A DNA stretch of 64,000 nucleotides from Paenibacillus ginsengarvi (GTDB lineage Bacteria; Bacillota; Bacilli; Paenibacillales; NBRC-103111). Shown piece by piece: positions 1 through 9,950 of the stretch. The stretch spans positions 186,001 to 250,000 of the forward strand of contig NZ_RBAH01000007.1 in assembly GCF_003626695.1 (NCBI RefSeq), read 5' to 3'. The first letter of the stretch is position 1, and each line of letters starts with the position of its first letter. Both the position numbers and the translations under genes were made by a program. The notes below the pieces were generated by a model. It saw only the letters and a program-made list of their open reading frames with translations. It did not search any database and was not told the DNA's origin.

Positions 1-1
1 T

Positions 2-412
2 GATGCCGATGGCATCCATCTCGGCCAAGACGATCTGCCGCTGGCCGAAGCGCGCAAAATCGTAGGGAGCAAAATCATCGGCATCTCTACGCACGCCATC
101 GAAGAGGCGCGGCAGGCGGAGCGCGACGGCGCGGATTACATCGGCGTCGGCCCCATATTTGCAACGAAAAGCAAGGAAGACGTCGTCGATCCGGTGACGA
201 CAGATTATGTAAAGCAAGTCGCCGCGGAAATCCGCATTCCGTTCGTCGCCATCGGCGGCATCAAGCTGCATAACGTCAATCAAGTGCTGGATGCCGGAGC
301 ATCGCGCATATGTGCGATCAGCGAGATCGTCGGCAGCGACGACGTCGCAGGCACTTGCAAGGAGTTTCTCGCCAGAATCGATGCCGCCGCAGGCAGCGGC
401 AGCACCGTTTGA
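2..412 (+). CDS. thiE: Thiamine-phosphate synthase, 3' part (5' end outside window)
   Basis: Joins HMP-pyrophosphate and thiazole phosphate to give thiamine phosphate in the cytoplasm. The frame is open from base 2, so the start lies to the left. The visible part carries ThiE hallmarks: DADGIHLGQDDLP near the left edge, then DYIGVGPIFATKSKED, then VAIGGIKLHN in the phosphate-binding loop of the TIM barrel. The related tautomerase TenI lacks the GVGPIF-TK pattern, so ThiE is preferred. The gene runs directly into thiS, thiG, thiO and thiD on the same strand, which supports a thiamine role. Confidence 0.9.
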   Translation, partial: DADGIHLGQDDLPLAEARKIVGSKIIGISTHAIEEARQAERDGADYIGVGPIFATKSKEDVVDPVTTDYVKQVAAEIRIPFVAIGGIKLHNVNQVLDAGASRICAISEIVGSDDVAGTCKEFLARIDAAAGSGSTV

Positions 413-449
413 CGCGTTACCGATCTTTTTTACCCGGAGGCAACCTAAC

Positions 450-653
450 ATGAATCTTATCGTAAACGGACAACCGGCCTCGTTCTCGTTCGAGTCGGGT
501 ACGGTACTCGACCTGCTGCACGCCTACAGCCTGGAGCAGAAGATGGTCGTTGTCGAAATCGACGGCTCGATTGTGCCGAAGCCGGACTGGGCGGCCACAC
601 AGTTGGAGAACGGTCAACGCATCGAGCTCGTTCATTTTGTCGGAGGTGGCTGA
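450..653 (+). CDS. thiS: Sulfur carrier protein ThiS
   Basis: Ubiquitin-like protein of 67 residues that carries the thiocarboxylate sulfur for thiazole synthesis. It ends in FVGGG, the C-terminal Gly-Gly tail needed for adenylation, and has the usual N-terminal pattern MNLIVNGQ. The ATG at 450 is chosen because GGAGG lies about 10 bases upstream. A longer frame from 291 would overlap thiE and has no matching homology. The usual adenylating partner ThiF is not encoded in this window. The thiG ribosome-binding site lies inside the thiS stop region, so the two are probably translationally coupled. Confidence 0.92.
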   Translation: MNLIVNGQPASFSFESGTVLDLLHAYSLEQKMVVVEIDGSIVPKPDWAATQLENGQRIELVHFVGGG

Positions 654-658
654 AGCGA

Positions 659-1456
659 ATGACGACTGTAACGAACGATCAGCTTATGATCGGCGGAATT
701 ACCCTGACCTCCCGCTTTTTCCTCGGAACCGGCCGATATCCGAATCCGTTTGTGCAAAATGCGGCGATCGAAGCGTCGGGCGCTCAGGTGCTCACGTTCG
801 CCATACGCCGCGTCAATCTGGATTCGCCGGAAGACGACGCGATTTTGCAGCATTTTGAAGGAAAATCGTTTACTTACTTGCCGAATACGTCCGGCGCCAG
901 CACGGCCGACGAAGCGGTGCGAATCGCCCGGCTGGCGCGCGCCTCCGGCATCGGCAACTGGATCAAGGTCGAGATCAGCGCGAATGAGAAAACGCTGCTG
1001 CCCGACCCGATCGAAACGCTGAAAGCGACGGAACGGCTCGCTTCCGAAGGTTTTGTTGTGCTGCCATATACGTCGGACGACCCGATTTTGTGCAAAAGGC
1101 TCGAGGAAGCCGGCGCGGCTGCGGTTATGCCGGGCGGCGCCCCGATCGGCACCGGCCTCGGCATCCTCAATCCGTATAATATCGGGCTTATCGCGGAAGA
1201 AGCCGGGGTGCCGGTTATCGTCGACGCAGGCCTCGGCTCCGCTCAGGAAGTCGTGCAGGCGATGGAGCTTGGCGTGGACGGCATCCTGATGAATACGCCG
1301 GTGGCCAAGGCGAAAGATCCGGTCAAAATGGCGCTCGCCATGAAGCTTGCGATCGAGGCCGGACGCCTCTCTTACACGGCCGGACGCATTCCGAAGAAGC
1401 GGTACGCTTCCGCGAGCAGCGGACTGGAGCAGCTAGTCTCCAAGCCGGGCTTCTAA
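659..1456 (+). CDS. thiG: Thiazole synthase
   Basis: 265-residue TIM-barrel enzyme that condenses deoxyxylulose phosphate, dehydroglycine and ThiS thiocarboxylate into the thiazole phosphate. Family features visible are LGTGRYPNP near residue 22, the IKVEI strand holding the Schiff-base lysine near residue 96, the [11 protein letters not shown] phosphate region and a late [10 protein letters not shown] motif. The length is normal for ThiG. It starts 5 bases after thiS, with GGAGGTGG overlapping the thiS end as its ribosome-binding site. Confidence 0.95.
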   Translation: MTTVTNDQLMIGGITLTSRFFLGTGRYPNPFVQNAAIEASGAQVLTFAIRRVNLDSPEDDAILQHFEGKSFTYLPNTSGASTADEAVRIARLARASGIGNWIKVEISANEKTLLPDPIETLKATERLASEGFVVLPYTSDDPILCKRLEEAGAAAVMPGGAPIGTGLGILNPYNIGLIAEEAGVPVIVDAGLGSAQEVVQAMELGVDGILMNTPVAKAKDPVKMALAMKLAIEAGRLSYTAGRIPKKRYASASSGLEQLVSKPGF

Positions 1457-1498
1457 TCGCCCTTTCGCTATCCTAACGAACAGAAAGCTGGTTGTTTC

Positions 1499-2611
1499 AT
1501 GACAAAGCATATACTGGTGCTCGGCGGCGGCGTTATCGGCCTCTCTTGCGCTTTCGAACTGAAGCGCCGGGGCTTCGCCGTGACGCTGCTGGAGCCGAGA
1601 ACATGCGGCGGGCAAGCCTCGGGAGCGGCAGCCGGCATGCTCGCCCCGTTTTCCGAAAACGTCGAGCAGCCCGATCCCTTTTTCAAGCTATGCTTGCGAA
1701 GCTTGCAGTTGTACCCGGAGTGGCAGCGAGCGGTCAAGGAAGTGTCCGGGTTCGACTTCGAGTACGCGGAAACGGGCAGTTTGTATACGATCTACCATGG
1801 AGCAGACATTCAGGCGATGGAGTCGCGCAAGCTGTGGCAAAATGAACATGGCGCCCGCTGCGAGCTGTTAAGCGCGCACGAGCTGCGCGAGCTGGAGCCG
1901 CGCATAACATCGGATGCGATAGGGGCGCTGCACTATCCGGGGGAATCGCATGTTTATGCCCCCGACTATGTCAAGGCGCTAGAAGCGGCCTGCAAACGCA
2001 TCGGCGTCGTCATTCGCGACGGTCTGGAGCAGATCGACATCGTGCGTTGGAACGGCGGTGCGGAAGTTCGCTCGGCCGCGGGAGAGCGTTTCTGCGGCGA
2101 CACACTGCTGGTCGCAAACGGCGCCTGGGCCGGGCTGCTCGAAGCGGAATTCGGCATGTCCATCCCCGTCTATCCGATTCGCGGACAAATATGCGCCTAT
2201 GAAACGCCCGATAAGCCGGTTCGCCATATGGTGTTTTGCAGCCAAGGGTATGTGGTCGGCAAACGCAACGGCACTCTCGTCTGCGGCGCTTCCGAGGACG
2301 TGGCCGGGTTTCAAACTGCGGTGACGCGGCGCGGCATTGCCAGACTGGAAAGCTGGAACGGCAAGCTGTTCCCGTTCCTCGGGTCCATGCGGCCGTTCCA
2401 TGAATGGGCCGGGCTTCGTCCCGCGTCGCAGGACGGCTTCCCTCTGCTCGGCAAGCCGAGCCGCTCGGACAGCCTGCTGATTGCAGCCGGCCATTATCGT
2501 AACGGCATTTTGCTCAGCCCGGTCACTGCACACGTCATTGCGGATATCGCGGAAGGGCGCAACCCGGGCGGATCGGCAGTCGCCGCGTTCGATCCCGAAC
2601 GATTCAGTTAG
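1499..2611 (+). CDS. thiO: Glycine oxidase ThiO
   Basis: FAD-dependent D-amino-acid-oxidase family enzyme of 370 residues that makes the dehydroglycine (iminoglycine) used by ThiG. The N-terminus has the dinucleotide-binding motif LGGGVIGLS (about residues 8-16), and a late GLRPASQDGFPLLG stretch plus HYRNGILLSP is typical of ThiO. It sits 42 bases after thiG. The gap has only a weak ribosome-binding site (GAAAGCTGG). The presence of an oxidase rather than ThiH fits an aerobic Bacillus-type route. Confidence 0.93.
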   Translation: MTKHILVLGGGVIGLSCAFELKRRGFAVTLLEPRTCGGQASGAAAGMLAPFSENVEQPDPFFKLCLRSLQLYPEWQRAVKEVSGFDFEYAETGSLYTIYHGADIQAMESRKLWQNEHGARCELLSAHELRELEPRITSDAIGALHYPGESHVYAPDYVKALEAACKRIGVVIRDGLEQIDIVRWNGGAEVRSAAGERFCGDTLLVANGAWAGLLEAEFGMSIPVYPIRGQICAYETPDKPVRHMVFCSQGYVVGKRNGTLVCGASEDVAGFQTAVTRRGIARLESWNGKLFPFLGSMRPFHEWAGLRPASQDGFPLLGKPSRSDSLLIAAGHYRNGILLSPVTAHVIADIAEGRNPGGSAVAAFDPERFS

Positions 2612-2662
2612 ATCAGGACAGCGGCTTAGAAGGTGGCATATACTTGTTCAGGAGGCGCCCGC

Positions 2663-3466
2663 ATGACTGTATACAAAGCACTTACGATCGCCGGCTCGGA
2701 TTCGGGCGGCGGCGCAGGCATTCAGGCCGACCTGAAAACGTTTCAGGAGCTCGGCGTATTCGGAACGAGCGCGATCACGGCGCTCACCTCGCAAAATACG
2801 CTCGGCGTGCAAGCGGTATTTCCGATTCCGCCGCAAACCGTCGGCAGCCAGATCGATTCGGTTCTATCCGATATCGGCGCGGACGCGATCAAAACCGGGA
2901 TGCTGTTCTCGGCGGAAATTATAACGCTCGTAGCGGGAAAGCTCAGACAATACGGCCCGCTTCCCCTCGTGGTCGATCCCGTCATGATCGCGAAGGGCGG
3001 CGCGGCGCTTCTGCAAGCGGAAGCCGTAGAGGCGCTGCGACGGGAGCTTTTGCCGCTCGCGACCGTATTGACGCCTAACGTGCCGGAAGCAAGTGCGATC
3101 CTCGGCGAACCCGAGATACGCAGCGTCGAGGAAGCGGTGGAGGCAGCGAAGCGGCTTTTTGCCTATGGCCCCCGGTATATTTTTCTGAAGGGCGGTCATA
3201 TGGACGGCGACGAGGCGGTCGACGTGCTCTATGACGGAACGGAAGTGCGGCTTTACCGCTCGCCGCGTTTTCGCACGAAGCATACGCACGGCACGGGCTG
3301 CACAACGGCTTCGGCGATCGCCGCCGGACTCGCAAAGCGGCTGCCGGTCCCCGAGGCCGTCGCGGAAGCGAAGCGGTTCATAACGGCCGCGATCGGCTCC
3401 GGCCTGGAGATCGGGGGCGGCATCGGCCCGACGAATCATGCCGCTTGGCGGGCGGAGCGCAGCTAG
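2663..3466 (+). CDS. thiD: Hydroxymethylpyrimidine/phosphomethylpyrimidine kinase
   Basis: Ribokinase-fold enzyme (267 residues) that phosphorylates HMP and HMP phosphate. Motifs are IAGSDSGGGAGIQADLK at the N-terminus, VVDPVMIAKGG in the middle, LTPNVPEA, and the anion-hole motif HTHGTGCTTASA near residue 213. The ATG at 2663 is chosen over an in-frame ATG at 2633 because AGGAGG lies at 2650-2655, eight bases before it. Last gene of the thiamine operon; a terminator follows. Confidence 0.94.
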   Translation: MTVYKALTIAGSDSGGGAGIQADLKTFQELGVFGTSAITALTSQNTLGVQAVFPIPPQTVGSQIDSVLSDIGADAIKTGMLFSAEIITLVAGKLRQYGPLPLVVDPVMIAKGGAALLQAEAVEALRRELLPLATVLTPNVPEASAILGEPEIRSVEEAVEAAKRLFAYGPRYIFLKGGHMDGDEAVDVLYDGTEVRLYRSPRFRTKHTHGTGCTTASAIAAGLAKRLPVPEAVAEAKRFITAAIGSGLEIGGGIGPTNHAAWRAERS

Positions 3467-3552
3467 AACGCTGGCGTTTGGACCGGCAGCAGTACGGTGT
3501 GAGTGCAGTAGCTGGCGCATAGACCGTTACCCGCTCACGATACCGTTACAAC

Positions 3553-3596
3553 AAAAACGCCTCAAACATCCGGCTACGGATATTGCGGCGTTTTTT
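3553..3596. terminator. Bidirectional terminator after thiD
   Basis: AAAAACGCC at 3553-3561 pairs perfectly with GGCGTTTTT at 3587-3595. The T-rich right arm serves thiD and the A-rich left arm serves the leftward lipoprotein gene that stops at 3604. Confidence 0.8.
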
Positions 3597-3603
3597 GCGT
3601 TTC

Positions 3604-5262
3604 TTACTCGTACCATTCCACAACAATAACGTTTTGCTCTTCGTCGAACCATACGTAACCGCCAAGCTCCTCGGCGATAAACCGGCACGGAACATAGACC
3701 AGACCGTTATGCTTGCGGACGGTGCCGTCCATTTCGTACGACTCCCCGTCGATAATTGCATTCGAGCTGCCGATCGTAAGCTCGATCACAGAATCCCAGT
3801 ATGTCGTTATCGTTGCCGTATCTCCATTGTAGGCGGCGTCGGCATCCATCTTGAGAGCGAGCATGTCAAGCGCGGCGTAAGCCGTGCCGTTCTCGATATA
3901 GGCCGTTTTTCCAAGCGCCGTACCCGCTTCGCCGACCGGAATCAAAATCGATTTCGTCTCGTAGGTGAATGGCGGCACCGATTGGCGCTTGATTTCATCT
4001 GCCAGCAGTTCCCCGAGCAGGGAGCTCGGCTCTATGGTTTTCATCCATTCGAGGAACGTGCCGTTTTTGCCGAGAATAAACGGTTTCGCTCCGGCTTCGA
4101 CGACGTCGGCTTTGACCGGCTTGTTCAGTTCCCAGTATTCCGATGCTATCCGCAGCACGATCGCCGAAATACCGGATGTGTCTTCGGACTGCGGACCGAC
4201 CGACAGCTCGATATCCGACTTGCGCAGAGCGAGATCGCGATCGAAGAACAGCTTCGCCTTCGCATACGTTTTGTCGCCCAGAATGTCCTTGATCGGATTG
4301 TTTTCCCCTCTGCCCATACTGTCGACGCCGATATAGGCTATGTACAACACCTGCTTCACGAGCGTATGCAGCATATCGACCGCCAATTCCTTGTCGGCGG
4401 CGACGTCCATGAGACTATCCCTGATGCCGCCGAACATCCCGAACGCCTCTACCGGCCCGAGTGCCTCTACCGATCCGAACGGGTCCGCACTTCCGGACAT
4501 CGGCAACTCCAGAGCCCCTTGCTTGAGATAAGGCTCGACGACCGGCCACACTACATCGTACAGCTGCGAGACGAGTTGTCTCAGCATCTGATCGTCCTTC
4601 GTCAAGTTGCGGATAAACGTCTTGAGCAGCGGCAGAAGCTCGCTTCCGCCTATCGTCGTCTCCAGCTTATATCCGTTCACCTGCTCGTTATGTATCGTCT
4701 CCGTTCCCGAAGAAACGCCGATCGACTTCGGATTCGGCAGATTGTTCACGATCAGGGACGCGTACGTTTTATCGATTCCTTTTTCTTTATATTTCGCCAT
4801 AATGCTCTGCAAAGCTTCGGAGAACATCAGGTCTCCGTCGGACATCGGCATTACGCCGCTGAGCCCGAACGGGAACACCATCGTTTCGGGAGCCCCGTCG
4901 ATCTTCAGAACCATCCGATCGGGAGCGGCAAACAATTGGAACGGAATCGCGCCTTTCGCAAGCGTCAGCTGTCCGGCAATCGACATCCGCTCGCGGCTTT
5001 CCATCTTAAGCTGCTTCAGTTCCACCTTCATCCCGTTTAGCAGTTCGACCATCGCTTTCGTTTTGTCGTCCGGCTGCTTCTTCGGATCGAGCTTAAGCTC
5101 AAGCGATATGGTGGAGTTTCCCTGCATGGAGGTCGTATCGAACCCGGACAGCAGCGCTTTGTTCAAGTCCAGTCCTCCGAGCGAAGAACAGCCTACAACC
5201 GCAACCAATAACACCAGCACGAACCATTTGCCAAGCATCCCTATTTTGTTTTTGCGAATCAC
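3604..5262 (-). CDS. Secreted lipoprotein with C-terminal copper-amine-oxidase-type stalk domain
   Basis: A probable surface lipoprotein of 552 residues. A hydrophobic leader (WFVLVLLVAVVG) is followed by a lipobox cysteine at about residue 25, so the product is probably lipid-anchored outside the membrane. The bulk is a large domain of unknown function with many Met/Leu-rich helices. The last 70 or so residues (GESYEMDGTVRKHNGLVYVPCRFIAEELGGYVWFDEE) match the copper amine oxidase N-terminal 'stalk' fold common on Paenibacillus surface proteins. It carries no copper site. The GTG at 5262 is preferred to the ATG two codons upstream because AGGGG lies six bases before it. Role unknown. Confidence 0.75.
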   Translation of the reverse strand: MIRKNKIGMLGKWFVLVLLVAVVGCSSLGGLDLNKALLSGFDTTSMQGNSTISLELKLDPKKQPDDKTKAMVELLNGMKVELKQLKMESRERMSIAGQLTLAKGAIPFQLFAAPDRMVLKIDGAPETMVFPFGLSGVMPMSDGDLMFSEALQSIMAKYKEKGIDKTYASLIVNNLPNPKSIGVSSGTETIHNEQVNGYKLETTIGGSELLPLLKTFIRNLTKDDQMLRQLVSQLYDVVWPVVEPYLKQGALELPMSGSADPFGSVEALGPVEAFGMFGGIRDSLMDVAADKELAVDMLHTLVKQVLYIAYIGVDSMGRGENNPIKDILGDKTYAKAKLFFDRDLALRKSDIELSVGPQSEDTSGISAIVLRIASEYWELNKPVKADVVEAGAKPFILGKNGTFLEWMKTIEPSSLLGELLADEIKRQSVPPFTYETKSILIPVGEAGTALGKTAYIENGTAYAALDMLALKMDADAAYNGDTATITTYWDSVIELTIGSSNAIIDGESYEMDGTVRKHNGLVYVPCRFIAEELGGYVWFDEEQNVIVVEWYE

Positions 5263-5410
5263 GTTCATCCCCTAACCGAATAAATTGGTGCCACATAGAC
5301 GCACCTTCACATACATTCGCTGAACGGCTGGTTTTTCCTGCTAGATTTCCCTCCGAATTGTTGGATTCGGCGCAAGGATTCGACTTTTCGCAACAATCGG
5401 CGTAAAAAAG

Positions 5411-5441
5411 ATGAAGGCCGCCGGGCAAAGGCGGCCTTCAT
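5411..5441. terminator. Strong hairpin terminator downstream of copA
   Basis: A perfect 12-bp stem, ATGAAGGCCGCC at 5411-5422 with GGCGGCCTTCAT at 5430-5441. An A6 run at its left end reads as T6 on the minus strand, and TTTT follows on the plus strand. Confidence 0.8.
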
Positions 5442-5456
5442 TTTCGTGAGCGGCTT

Positions 5457-7706
5457 TTAGGAAATCGCGCGGTGCAAACGCAGCGAATTGCAAACTACGG
5501 AAACGGAGCTGAGCGTCATCGCCGTACCGGCCATCCAGGGCTCGAGTATGCCCGAGGCGGCGAACGGGATCGCAACGATATTGTAAATGAGCGCAAACAA
5601 CAGGTTTTGGCGGATATTGCCGATCGTTTTGCGCCCGATGCGGATGGCTGTCGGCACCCCGGTCAAGCTGCGCTTCAGCAGCGTCACATCGGCGGCCTCA
5701 ATCGCCATATCCGTCCCCGTGCCGACCGCAATGCCGATATCGGCCGCGCCGAGCGCAGCGGCGTCGTTCAAGCCGTCCCCGACCATCGCCACCTTCCGGC
5801 CGGACTGCTGAAGCTTGCGCACATGCGCCACCTTTTCCTCGGGCAGCACGTTGGCGTACACTTGGCGGATGCCAAGCTCGGAGGCGATCGCCTTCGCGGT
5901 TCTTTCATTGTCCCCCGTCATCATAATGACGTCCAGCCCCATCCGGCCGAGCTTCTTGACCGCTTCTCTCGATGCGGGCGGGATTGTATCCTGAAGCGCG
6001 AGAAATCCGGCATACTTGCCGTTCACAGCCACATACAGCACGGATGCCCGCTGCGCCTCCAGTCTGCCGATCCGCTCGGGATCCTCGAGCGGCGTAACCC
6101 CTTGCTGGAGCAGCAGTTGTCTCGTGCCCACGTATACCTCGCGATCGTCCACCATCGCGCCGATCCCGTATCCGGGTATCGCTTCGAATCGCGTCGTCCT
6201 CGGCACGTCCAGCCCTTCGCGAACGGCGCTCAGCACGATCGCCTGCGCCAGCGGATGTTCGGAGCTGAACTCGGCGGCCGCCGCCAGGCGCAGCAGCTCC
6301 TCCTTCGTACCGCCGCCGGACGCCGATATCTCGATCAGCTTCGGCTTTCCTTCCGTAATCGTCCCGGTTTTGTCGAGCACGACCGTATCGATCAGGTGCA
6401 TCTGCTCCAGATGCCGGCCTTCCTTGAACAAAATGCCGAATTGGGCCGCTCGGCCGGTACCGACGAGAATCGAGGTCGGAGTCGCCAGACCGATCGCACA
6501 AGGGCAGGCGATGACAAGCACCGATATCGCTCGGATCATGGCGTTGCCGAGTTCCCCCGCTTCGGGCGCATACAGCCAGTAGGCGAACGTCGCGGCGGCC
6601 AGAGTGACGATGACGGGTACGAATACGGAGGCGATCCGGTCTGCGATACGCTGAATCGACGGCTTGGAGCTCTGCGCCTCTTCGAGCAGACGGACCATTT
6701 TGGCTACGGTCGACTGATCGCCCGCCGCCATGGCGAAGACGCGAAGCGCTCCCGTTTTGTTAATCGTCCCGGCCAAAACGCTGTCGCCGTCCCGCTTATC
6801 CGCCGGAGCGACTTCGCCCGTCACCGCCGATTCATCCACGGCGGAGCTGCCGGATAAGACCCGGCCGTCCACCGGAATTTTCTCGCCCGGCCGAATCAGC
6901 ACCGTATCGCCCGCCTTCACCTGCTCGATCGGCACCTCCTCTTCGCCGGACCGCGTCAGCAGCGTCACCGTTCGCACCTGCAGCTCGTGCAGCCGGCGAA
7001 TCGCCGTGAGCGTGCGCTTTTTTGCAAGCGACTCCAACCATTTGCCGAGATGCACGATCGTAATAATCATCGCGCTCGTCTCGTAATAAAGCGGTACATG
7101 TCCCTCGTGCATGCCGCCGTGCATCGTTCCGTGCGGCGAGGCGCCCGTGACAGTCAAATAGTGACTGTACAGAAACGCCGCAGAAGTGGAAAGCACGATC
7201 AGCACATCCATATTCGCCGTTCGGCCGCGCAAAGCCCGGTAAGCGCCGATGTAAAACTGGAGTCCGAACACGAACTGGACCGGCAGCGCCATCGCGAATT
7301 GAAACCATGGATCCATAAACAGCGCAGGCACCCATACGCCAGACGTAAACGACCAGTGACCGAACATCGTCCACAGCAGCGGCAGCGTAAACAGAGCCGA
7401 CCAGAGGAACCGATTGCGAAGCCGTTTCCGTTCCTCGTCGCCGCTTACTTCTCCGCCTTCACCGTCCCGCGTGAGCGGCAGCATGCCGTAGCCGAGCTGG
7501 GTTACCTTTTCGCCGATCTGCGCAGCGCCGATCTTCCGCCCGTCAAAGGCGATGGACATCCGCTCCATCGCCAGATTAACGGCGACCTGATCGATGCCGT
7601 CCATTCGCGATAGCGATTTTTCGATTCTGGCGGCGCAGGCGGCGCAGGTCATGCCTGTTACTTTGAATGTAGAGCGCTCCAAATGAAACAACGGGGTAAT
7701 GCTCAT
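5457..7706 (-). CDS. copA: Copper-translocating P1B-type ATPase
   Basis: Membrane ATPase of 749 residues exporting Cu(I). One N-terminal heavy-metal-associated domain holds GMTCAACA (CxxC at residues 21-24). The membrane metal site CPC is at 401-403, the phosphorylated aspartate in DKTGT at 445, followed by the SSEHPLA and [11 protein letters not shown] motifs. An unusual His/Met-rich external loop ([12 protein letters not shown], 192-203) may hand over or sense metal. The ATG at 7706 is chosen over one 21 bases upstream because GAGGTG lies just before it. No copZ or csoR gene adjoins it, so copper control cannot be read from this window. Confidence 0.93.
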   Translation of the reverse strand: MSITPLFHLERSTFKVTGMTCAACAARIEKSLSRMDGIDQVAVNLAMERMSIAFDGRKIGAAQIGEKVTQLGYGMLPLTRDGEGGEVSGDEERKRLRNRFLWSALFTLPLLWTMFGHWSFTSGVWVPALFMDPWFQFAMALPVQFVFGLQFYIGAYRALRGRTANMDVLIVLSTSAAFLYSHYLTVTGASPHGTMHGGMHEGHVPLYYETSAMIITIVHLGKWLESLAKKRTLTAIRRLHELQVRTVTLLTRSGEEEVPIEQVKAGDTVLIRPGEKIPVDGRVLSGSSAVDESAVTGEVAPADKRDGDSVLAGTINKTGALRVFAMAAGDQSTVAKMVRLLEEAQSSKPSIQRIADRIASVFVPVIVTLAAATFAYWLYAPEAGELGNAMIRAISVLVIACPCAIGLATPTSILVGTGRAAQFGILFKEGRHLEQMHLIDTVVLDKTGTITEGKPKLIEISASGGGTKEELLRLAAAAEFSSEHPLAQAIVLSAVREGLDVPRTTRFEAIPGYGIGAMVDDREVYVGTRQLLLQQGVTPLEDPERIGRLEAQRASVLYVAVNGKYAGFLALQDTIPPASREAVKKLGRMGLDVIMMTGDNERTAKAIASELGIRQVYANVLPEEKVAHVRKLQQSGRKVAMVGDGLNDAAALGAADIGIAVGTGTDMAIEAADVTLLKRSLTGVPTAIRIGRKTIGNIRQNLLFALIYNIVAIPFAASGILEPWMAGTAMTLSSVSVVCNSLRLHRAIS

Positions 7707-7831
7707 CGTTTTCACCTCGATAAACAAGCGTTACACCCCATGTATATGGATGCGCTGCCGGTTTCATGCTGGCCCGATCGGGCTAGTTTTGCGCGAGTAG
7801 CGGAAACTTCCGCATTCGCGAAAACGGCAGC

Positions 7832-7865
7832 AAAAAAGAGCCCGCTGCGTATAGCAGCAAGGCTC
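7832..7865 (-). terminator. Terminator after msrAB
   Basis: On the minus strand GAGCC (with TTGCTG) pairs with (CAGCG) GGCTC and is followed by TTTTTT (plus-strand A6 at 7832-7837). Confidence 0.75.
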
Positions 7866-7901
7866 CATTTCACAAACACTCGCACTGTATCTTCTTTCAG
7901 C

Positions 7902-8873
7902 TTATCGCTTGAAAAGCGGCAAATAAGCGCCGTAGCCTTCTTCCTCGAGCTTGTTCACCGGCACGAACCGGAGCGCAGCCGAGTTGATGCAGTACCGCAG
8001 TCCCGTCGGCTGCGGACCGTCCTCGAACACATGCCCGAGATGCGAGTCCGCGTCCTTGCTGCGTACTTCCGTGCGGATCATGTTATGCGCAAGATCGATA
8101 TGCTCCGTCACTTCCTCTTCGTCGACCGGCTTCGTAAACGAAGGCCAGCCGCAGCCCGAATCGAATTTGTCCAGCGAGCTGAACAGCGGCTTGCCGGAGA
8201 CGATATCGACATACAACCCGTCTTCCTTATGATCCCAAAATTCGTTGCGAAACGGGGGTTCGGTGCCGCTATTTTGCGTCACTTCGAATTGCATCGGCGT
8301 CAGGCGCGCCTTGAGCTGCTCCGCCTGGGATTTGTCTTTCCAGGCATCCTTCAAAAACTTCGCCCGTCCGGACCCGACGTAGTACGCCTCGTAGCGGACC
8401 GGATTCGTCTTGTAATAGTCCTGGTGGTACCCTTCGGCCGGATAAAACGGCTGAGCCGGCAAAATCGGCGTGACGATCGGCTTCTGGAAGATGCCGCTTT
8501 GCGTTAGCCTAAGCTTCGACTGCTCCGCCGCGGCCCGCTGCTCCTCCGAATGGGTGAAAATCGCCGTCGTGTACGAGTGGCCGCGATCGTTGAACTGACC
8601 GCCCGGGTCGGTCGGATCGATCGTTTTCCAGAACAGATCGACAAGATCCTCGTATGGAAAAATGGCGGGATCGAACGTAATCTGTACCGCCTCGACATGC
8701 CCGGTCGCTCCCGAGCATACTTGTTCGTACGTCGGATTTTCCACATGACCGCCCGTATAACCGGAAACGACGCGTATGATTCCCGGCTGTTTATCGAACG
8801 GCTTCACCATGCACCAGAAACAGCCGCCGGCAAATGTCGCCACTTCATATTGTTGCTGCGTTTGATCGCTCAT
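7902..8873 (-). CDS. msrAB: Fused peptide methionine sulfoxide reductase MsrA/MsrB
   Basis: Cytoplasmic repair enzyme of 323 residues that reduces both S- and R-methionine sulfoxide. The N-terminal MsrA half has GCFWC (catalytic Cys18). The C-terminal MsrB half starts near residue 190 and has [19 protein letters not shown] and the catalytic Cys in [11 protein letters not shown] (Cys295). The paired CxxC zinc ligands of many MsrB proteins are absent, so this is the zinc-free form. GGGAG precedes the ATG. It is divergent from ung and monocistronic between two intergenic gaps. Confidence 0.95.
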   Translation of the reverse strand: MSDQTQQQYEVATFAGGCFWCMVKPFDKQPGIIRVVSGYTGGHVENPTYEQVCSGATGHVEAVQITFDPAIFPYEDLVDLFWKTIDPTDPGGQFNDRGHSYTTAIFTHSEEQRAAAEQSKLRLTQSGIFQKPIVTPILPAQPFYPAEGYHQDYYKTNPVRYEAYYVGSGRAKFLKDAWKDKSQAEQLKARLTPMQFEVTQNSGTEPPFRNEFWDHKEDGLYVDIVSGKPLFSSLDKFDSGCGWPSFTKPVDEEEVTEHIDLAHNMIRTEVRSKDADSHLGHVFEDGPQPTGLRYCINSAALRFVPVNKLEEEGYGAYLPLFKR

Positions 8874-9093
8874 AGTCCCTATCTCCCTTCCTCCCGAAAA
8901 GCGAAACGGGGCTTACCTTCCGTTTGCACCGGACTTTTCGGAGCCGCCGACACGCATTATCTCCTTGTTACAATCGGGGCTTTGTACCATTATACCATGT
9001 CGGCGAACCAAAGAAAGTTCACCGACGCGAGCCCTCCGCATCGCAATCTATGATAAAATGATAGAGTCAATCTACATACAGGAGAGAGATACC

Positions 9094-9771
9094 GTGACCA
9101 CCATTCTGAACAACGACTGGGCGCCGCTGCTCGAAAGCGAATTCGCCAAACCCTATTATCAAGAGCTTCGCAACTTTCTCGCCCAGGAATACCGCAGCCG
9201 GACGGTTTTTCCGGACATGTACGATATATACACCGCTCTGCATTTGACCGGCTACAAGGATACGAAGGTTGTCATTTTGGGACAAGATCCGTATCACGGC
9301 CCCGGACAAGCGCATGGCCTCAGCTTCTCGGTTAAGCCTGGCGTTCCTGCGCCGCCGTCGCTGCAAAACATTTTCAAGGAGCTTGTGGACGATCTGGGCT
9401 GCTACATCCCGAATAACGGCCATCTCGTCAAATGGGCCGAGCAGGGCGTGCTGCTGCTGAACACCGTGCTGACGGTACAGGCGCACACGGCCAATTCCCA
9501 TCGCGGCAAAGGCTGGGAGTCGTTCACGGACCGCATCATCGCACTGCTGAACGAACGCGAGGAACCGGTTGTTTTCATGCTGTGGGGCAGTCCCGCGCAG
9601 CAAAAAATGCAGCTTATCGATACGTCGAAGCATTTTATTATTCGTTCGCCCCATCCGAGCCCCTTGTCTGCATACCGGGGATTTTTCGGAAGCAAGCCGT
9701 TTTCGCGGGCAAACGTTTTTTTGCGCGAGCGCGGCCTCGCGGAGATCGACTGGCAAATCCCGAATATCTGA
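9094..9771 (+). CDS. ung: Uracil-DNA glycosylase, family 1
   Basis: Removes uracil from DNA in base-excision repair. The 225 residues contain motif [12 protein letters not shown] with catalytic Asp65, the mid motif [17 protein letters not shown], and motif [15 protein letters not shown] with the catalytic His. The GTG at 9094 is chosen because AGGAGAG is seven bases upstream; the open frame extends left to 8965 without homology or a ribosome site. Confidence 0.96.
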   Translation: MTTILNNDWAPLLESEFAKPYYQELRNFLAQEYRSRTVFPDMYDIYTALHLTGYKDTKVVILGQDPYHGPGQAHGLSFSVKPGVPAPPSLQNIFKELVDDLGCYIPNNGHLVKWAEQGVLLLNTVLTVQAHTANSHRGKGWESFTDRIIALLNEREEPVVFMLWGSPAQQKMQLIDTSKHFIIRSPHPSPLSAYRGFFGSKPFSRANVFLRERGLAEIDWQIPNI

Positions 9772-9950
9772 TTAAAACGATATAATCCGTACCATTCCCA
9801 GTCCCGGTATGCTATCGTGTTCGTACGCTGCGCCTTGCTCCCGACGCCCGTCCCCTCTTCGCCGCGATTCAAAATCGTGAGGCGGTCCCGTCGATCGACG
9901 GAGGCGGATGATTAGCTTGGCACGTCTTCGGCACTAGGAGGGACTTTCAA

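Noticed and set aside
3583..5040. Plus-strand open frame over the lipoprotein gene
   Set aside because: The reverse strand has a signal peptide, lipobox and stalk domain. The plus-strand translation has no motif and no ribosome site.
5472..6857. Plus-strand open frame over copA
   Set aside because: Shadow of the P-type ATPase; composition is Arg/His-rich and unsupported.
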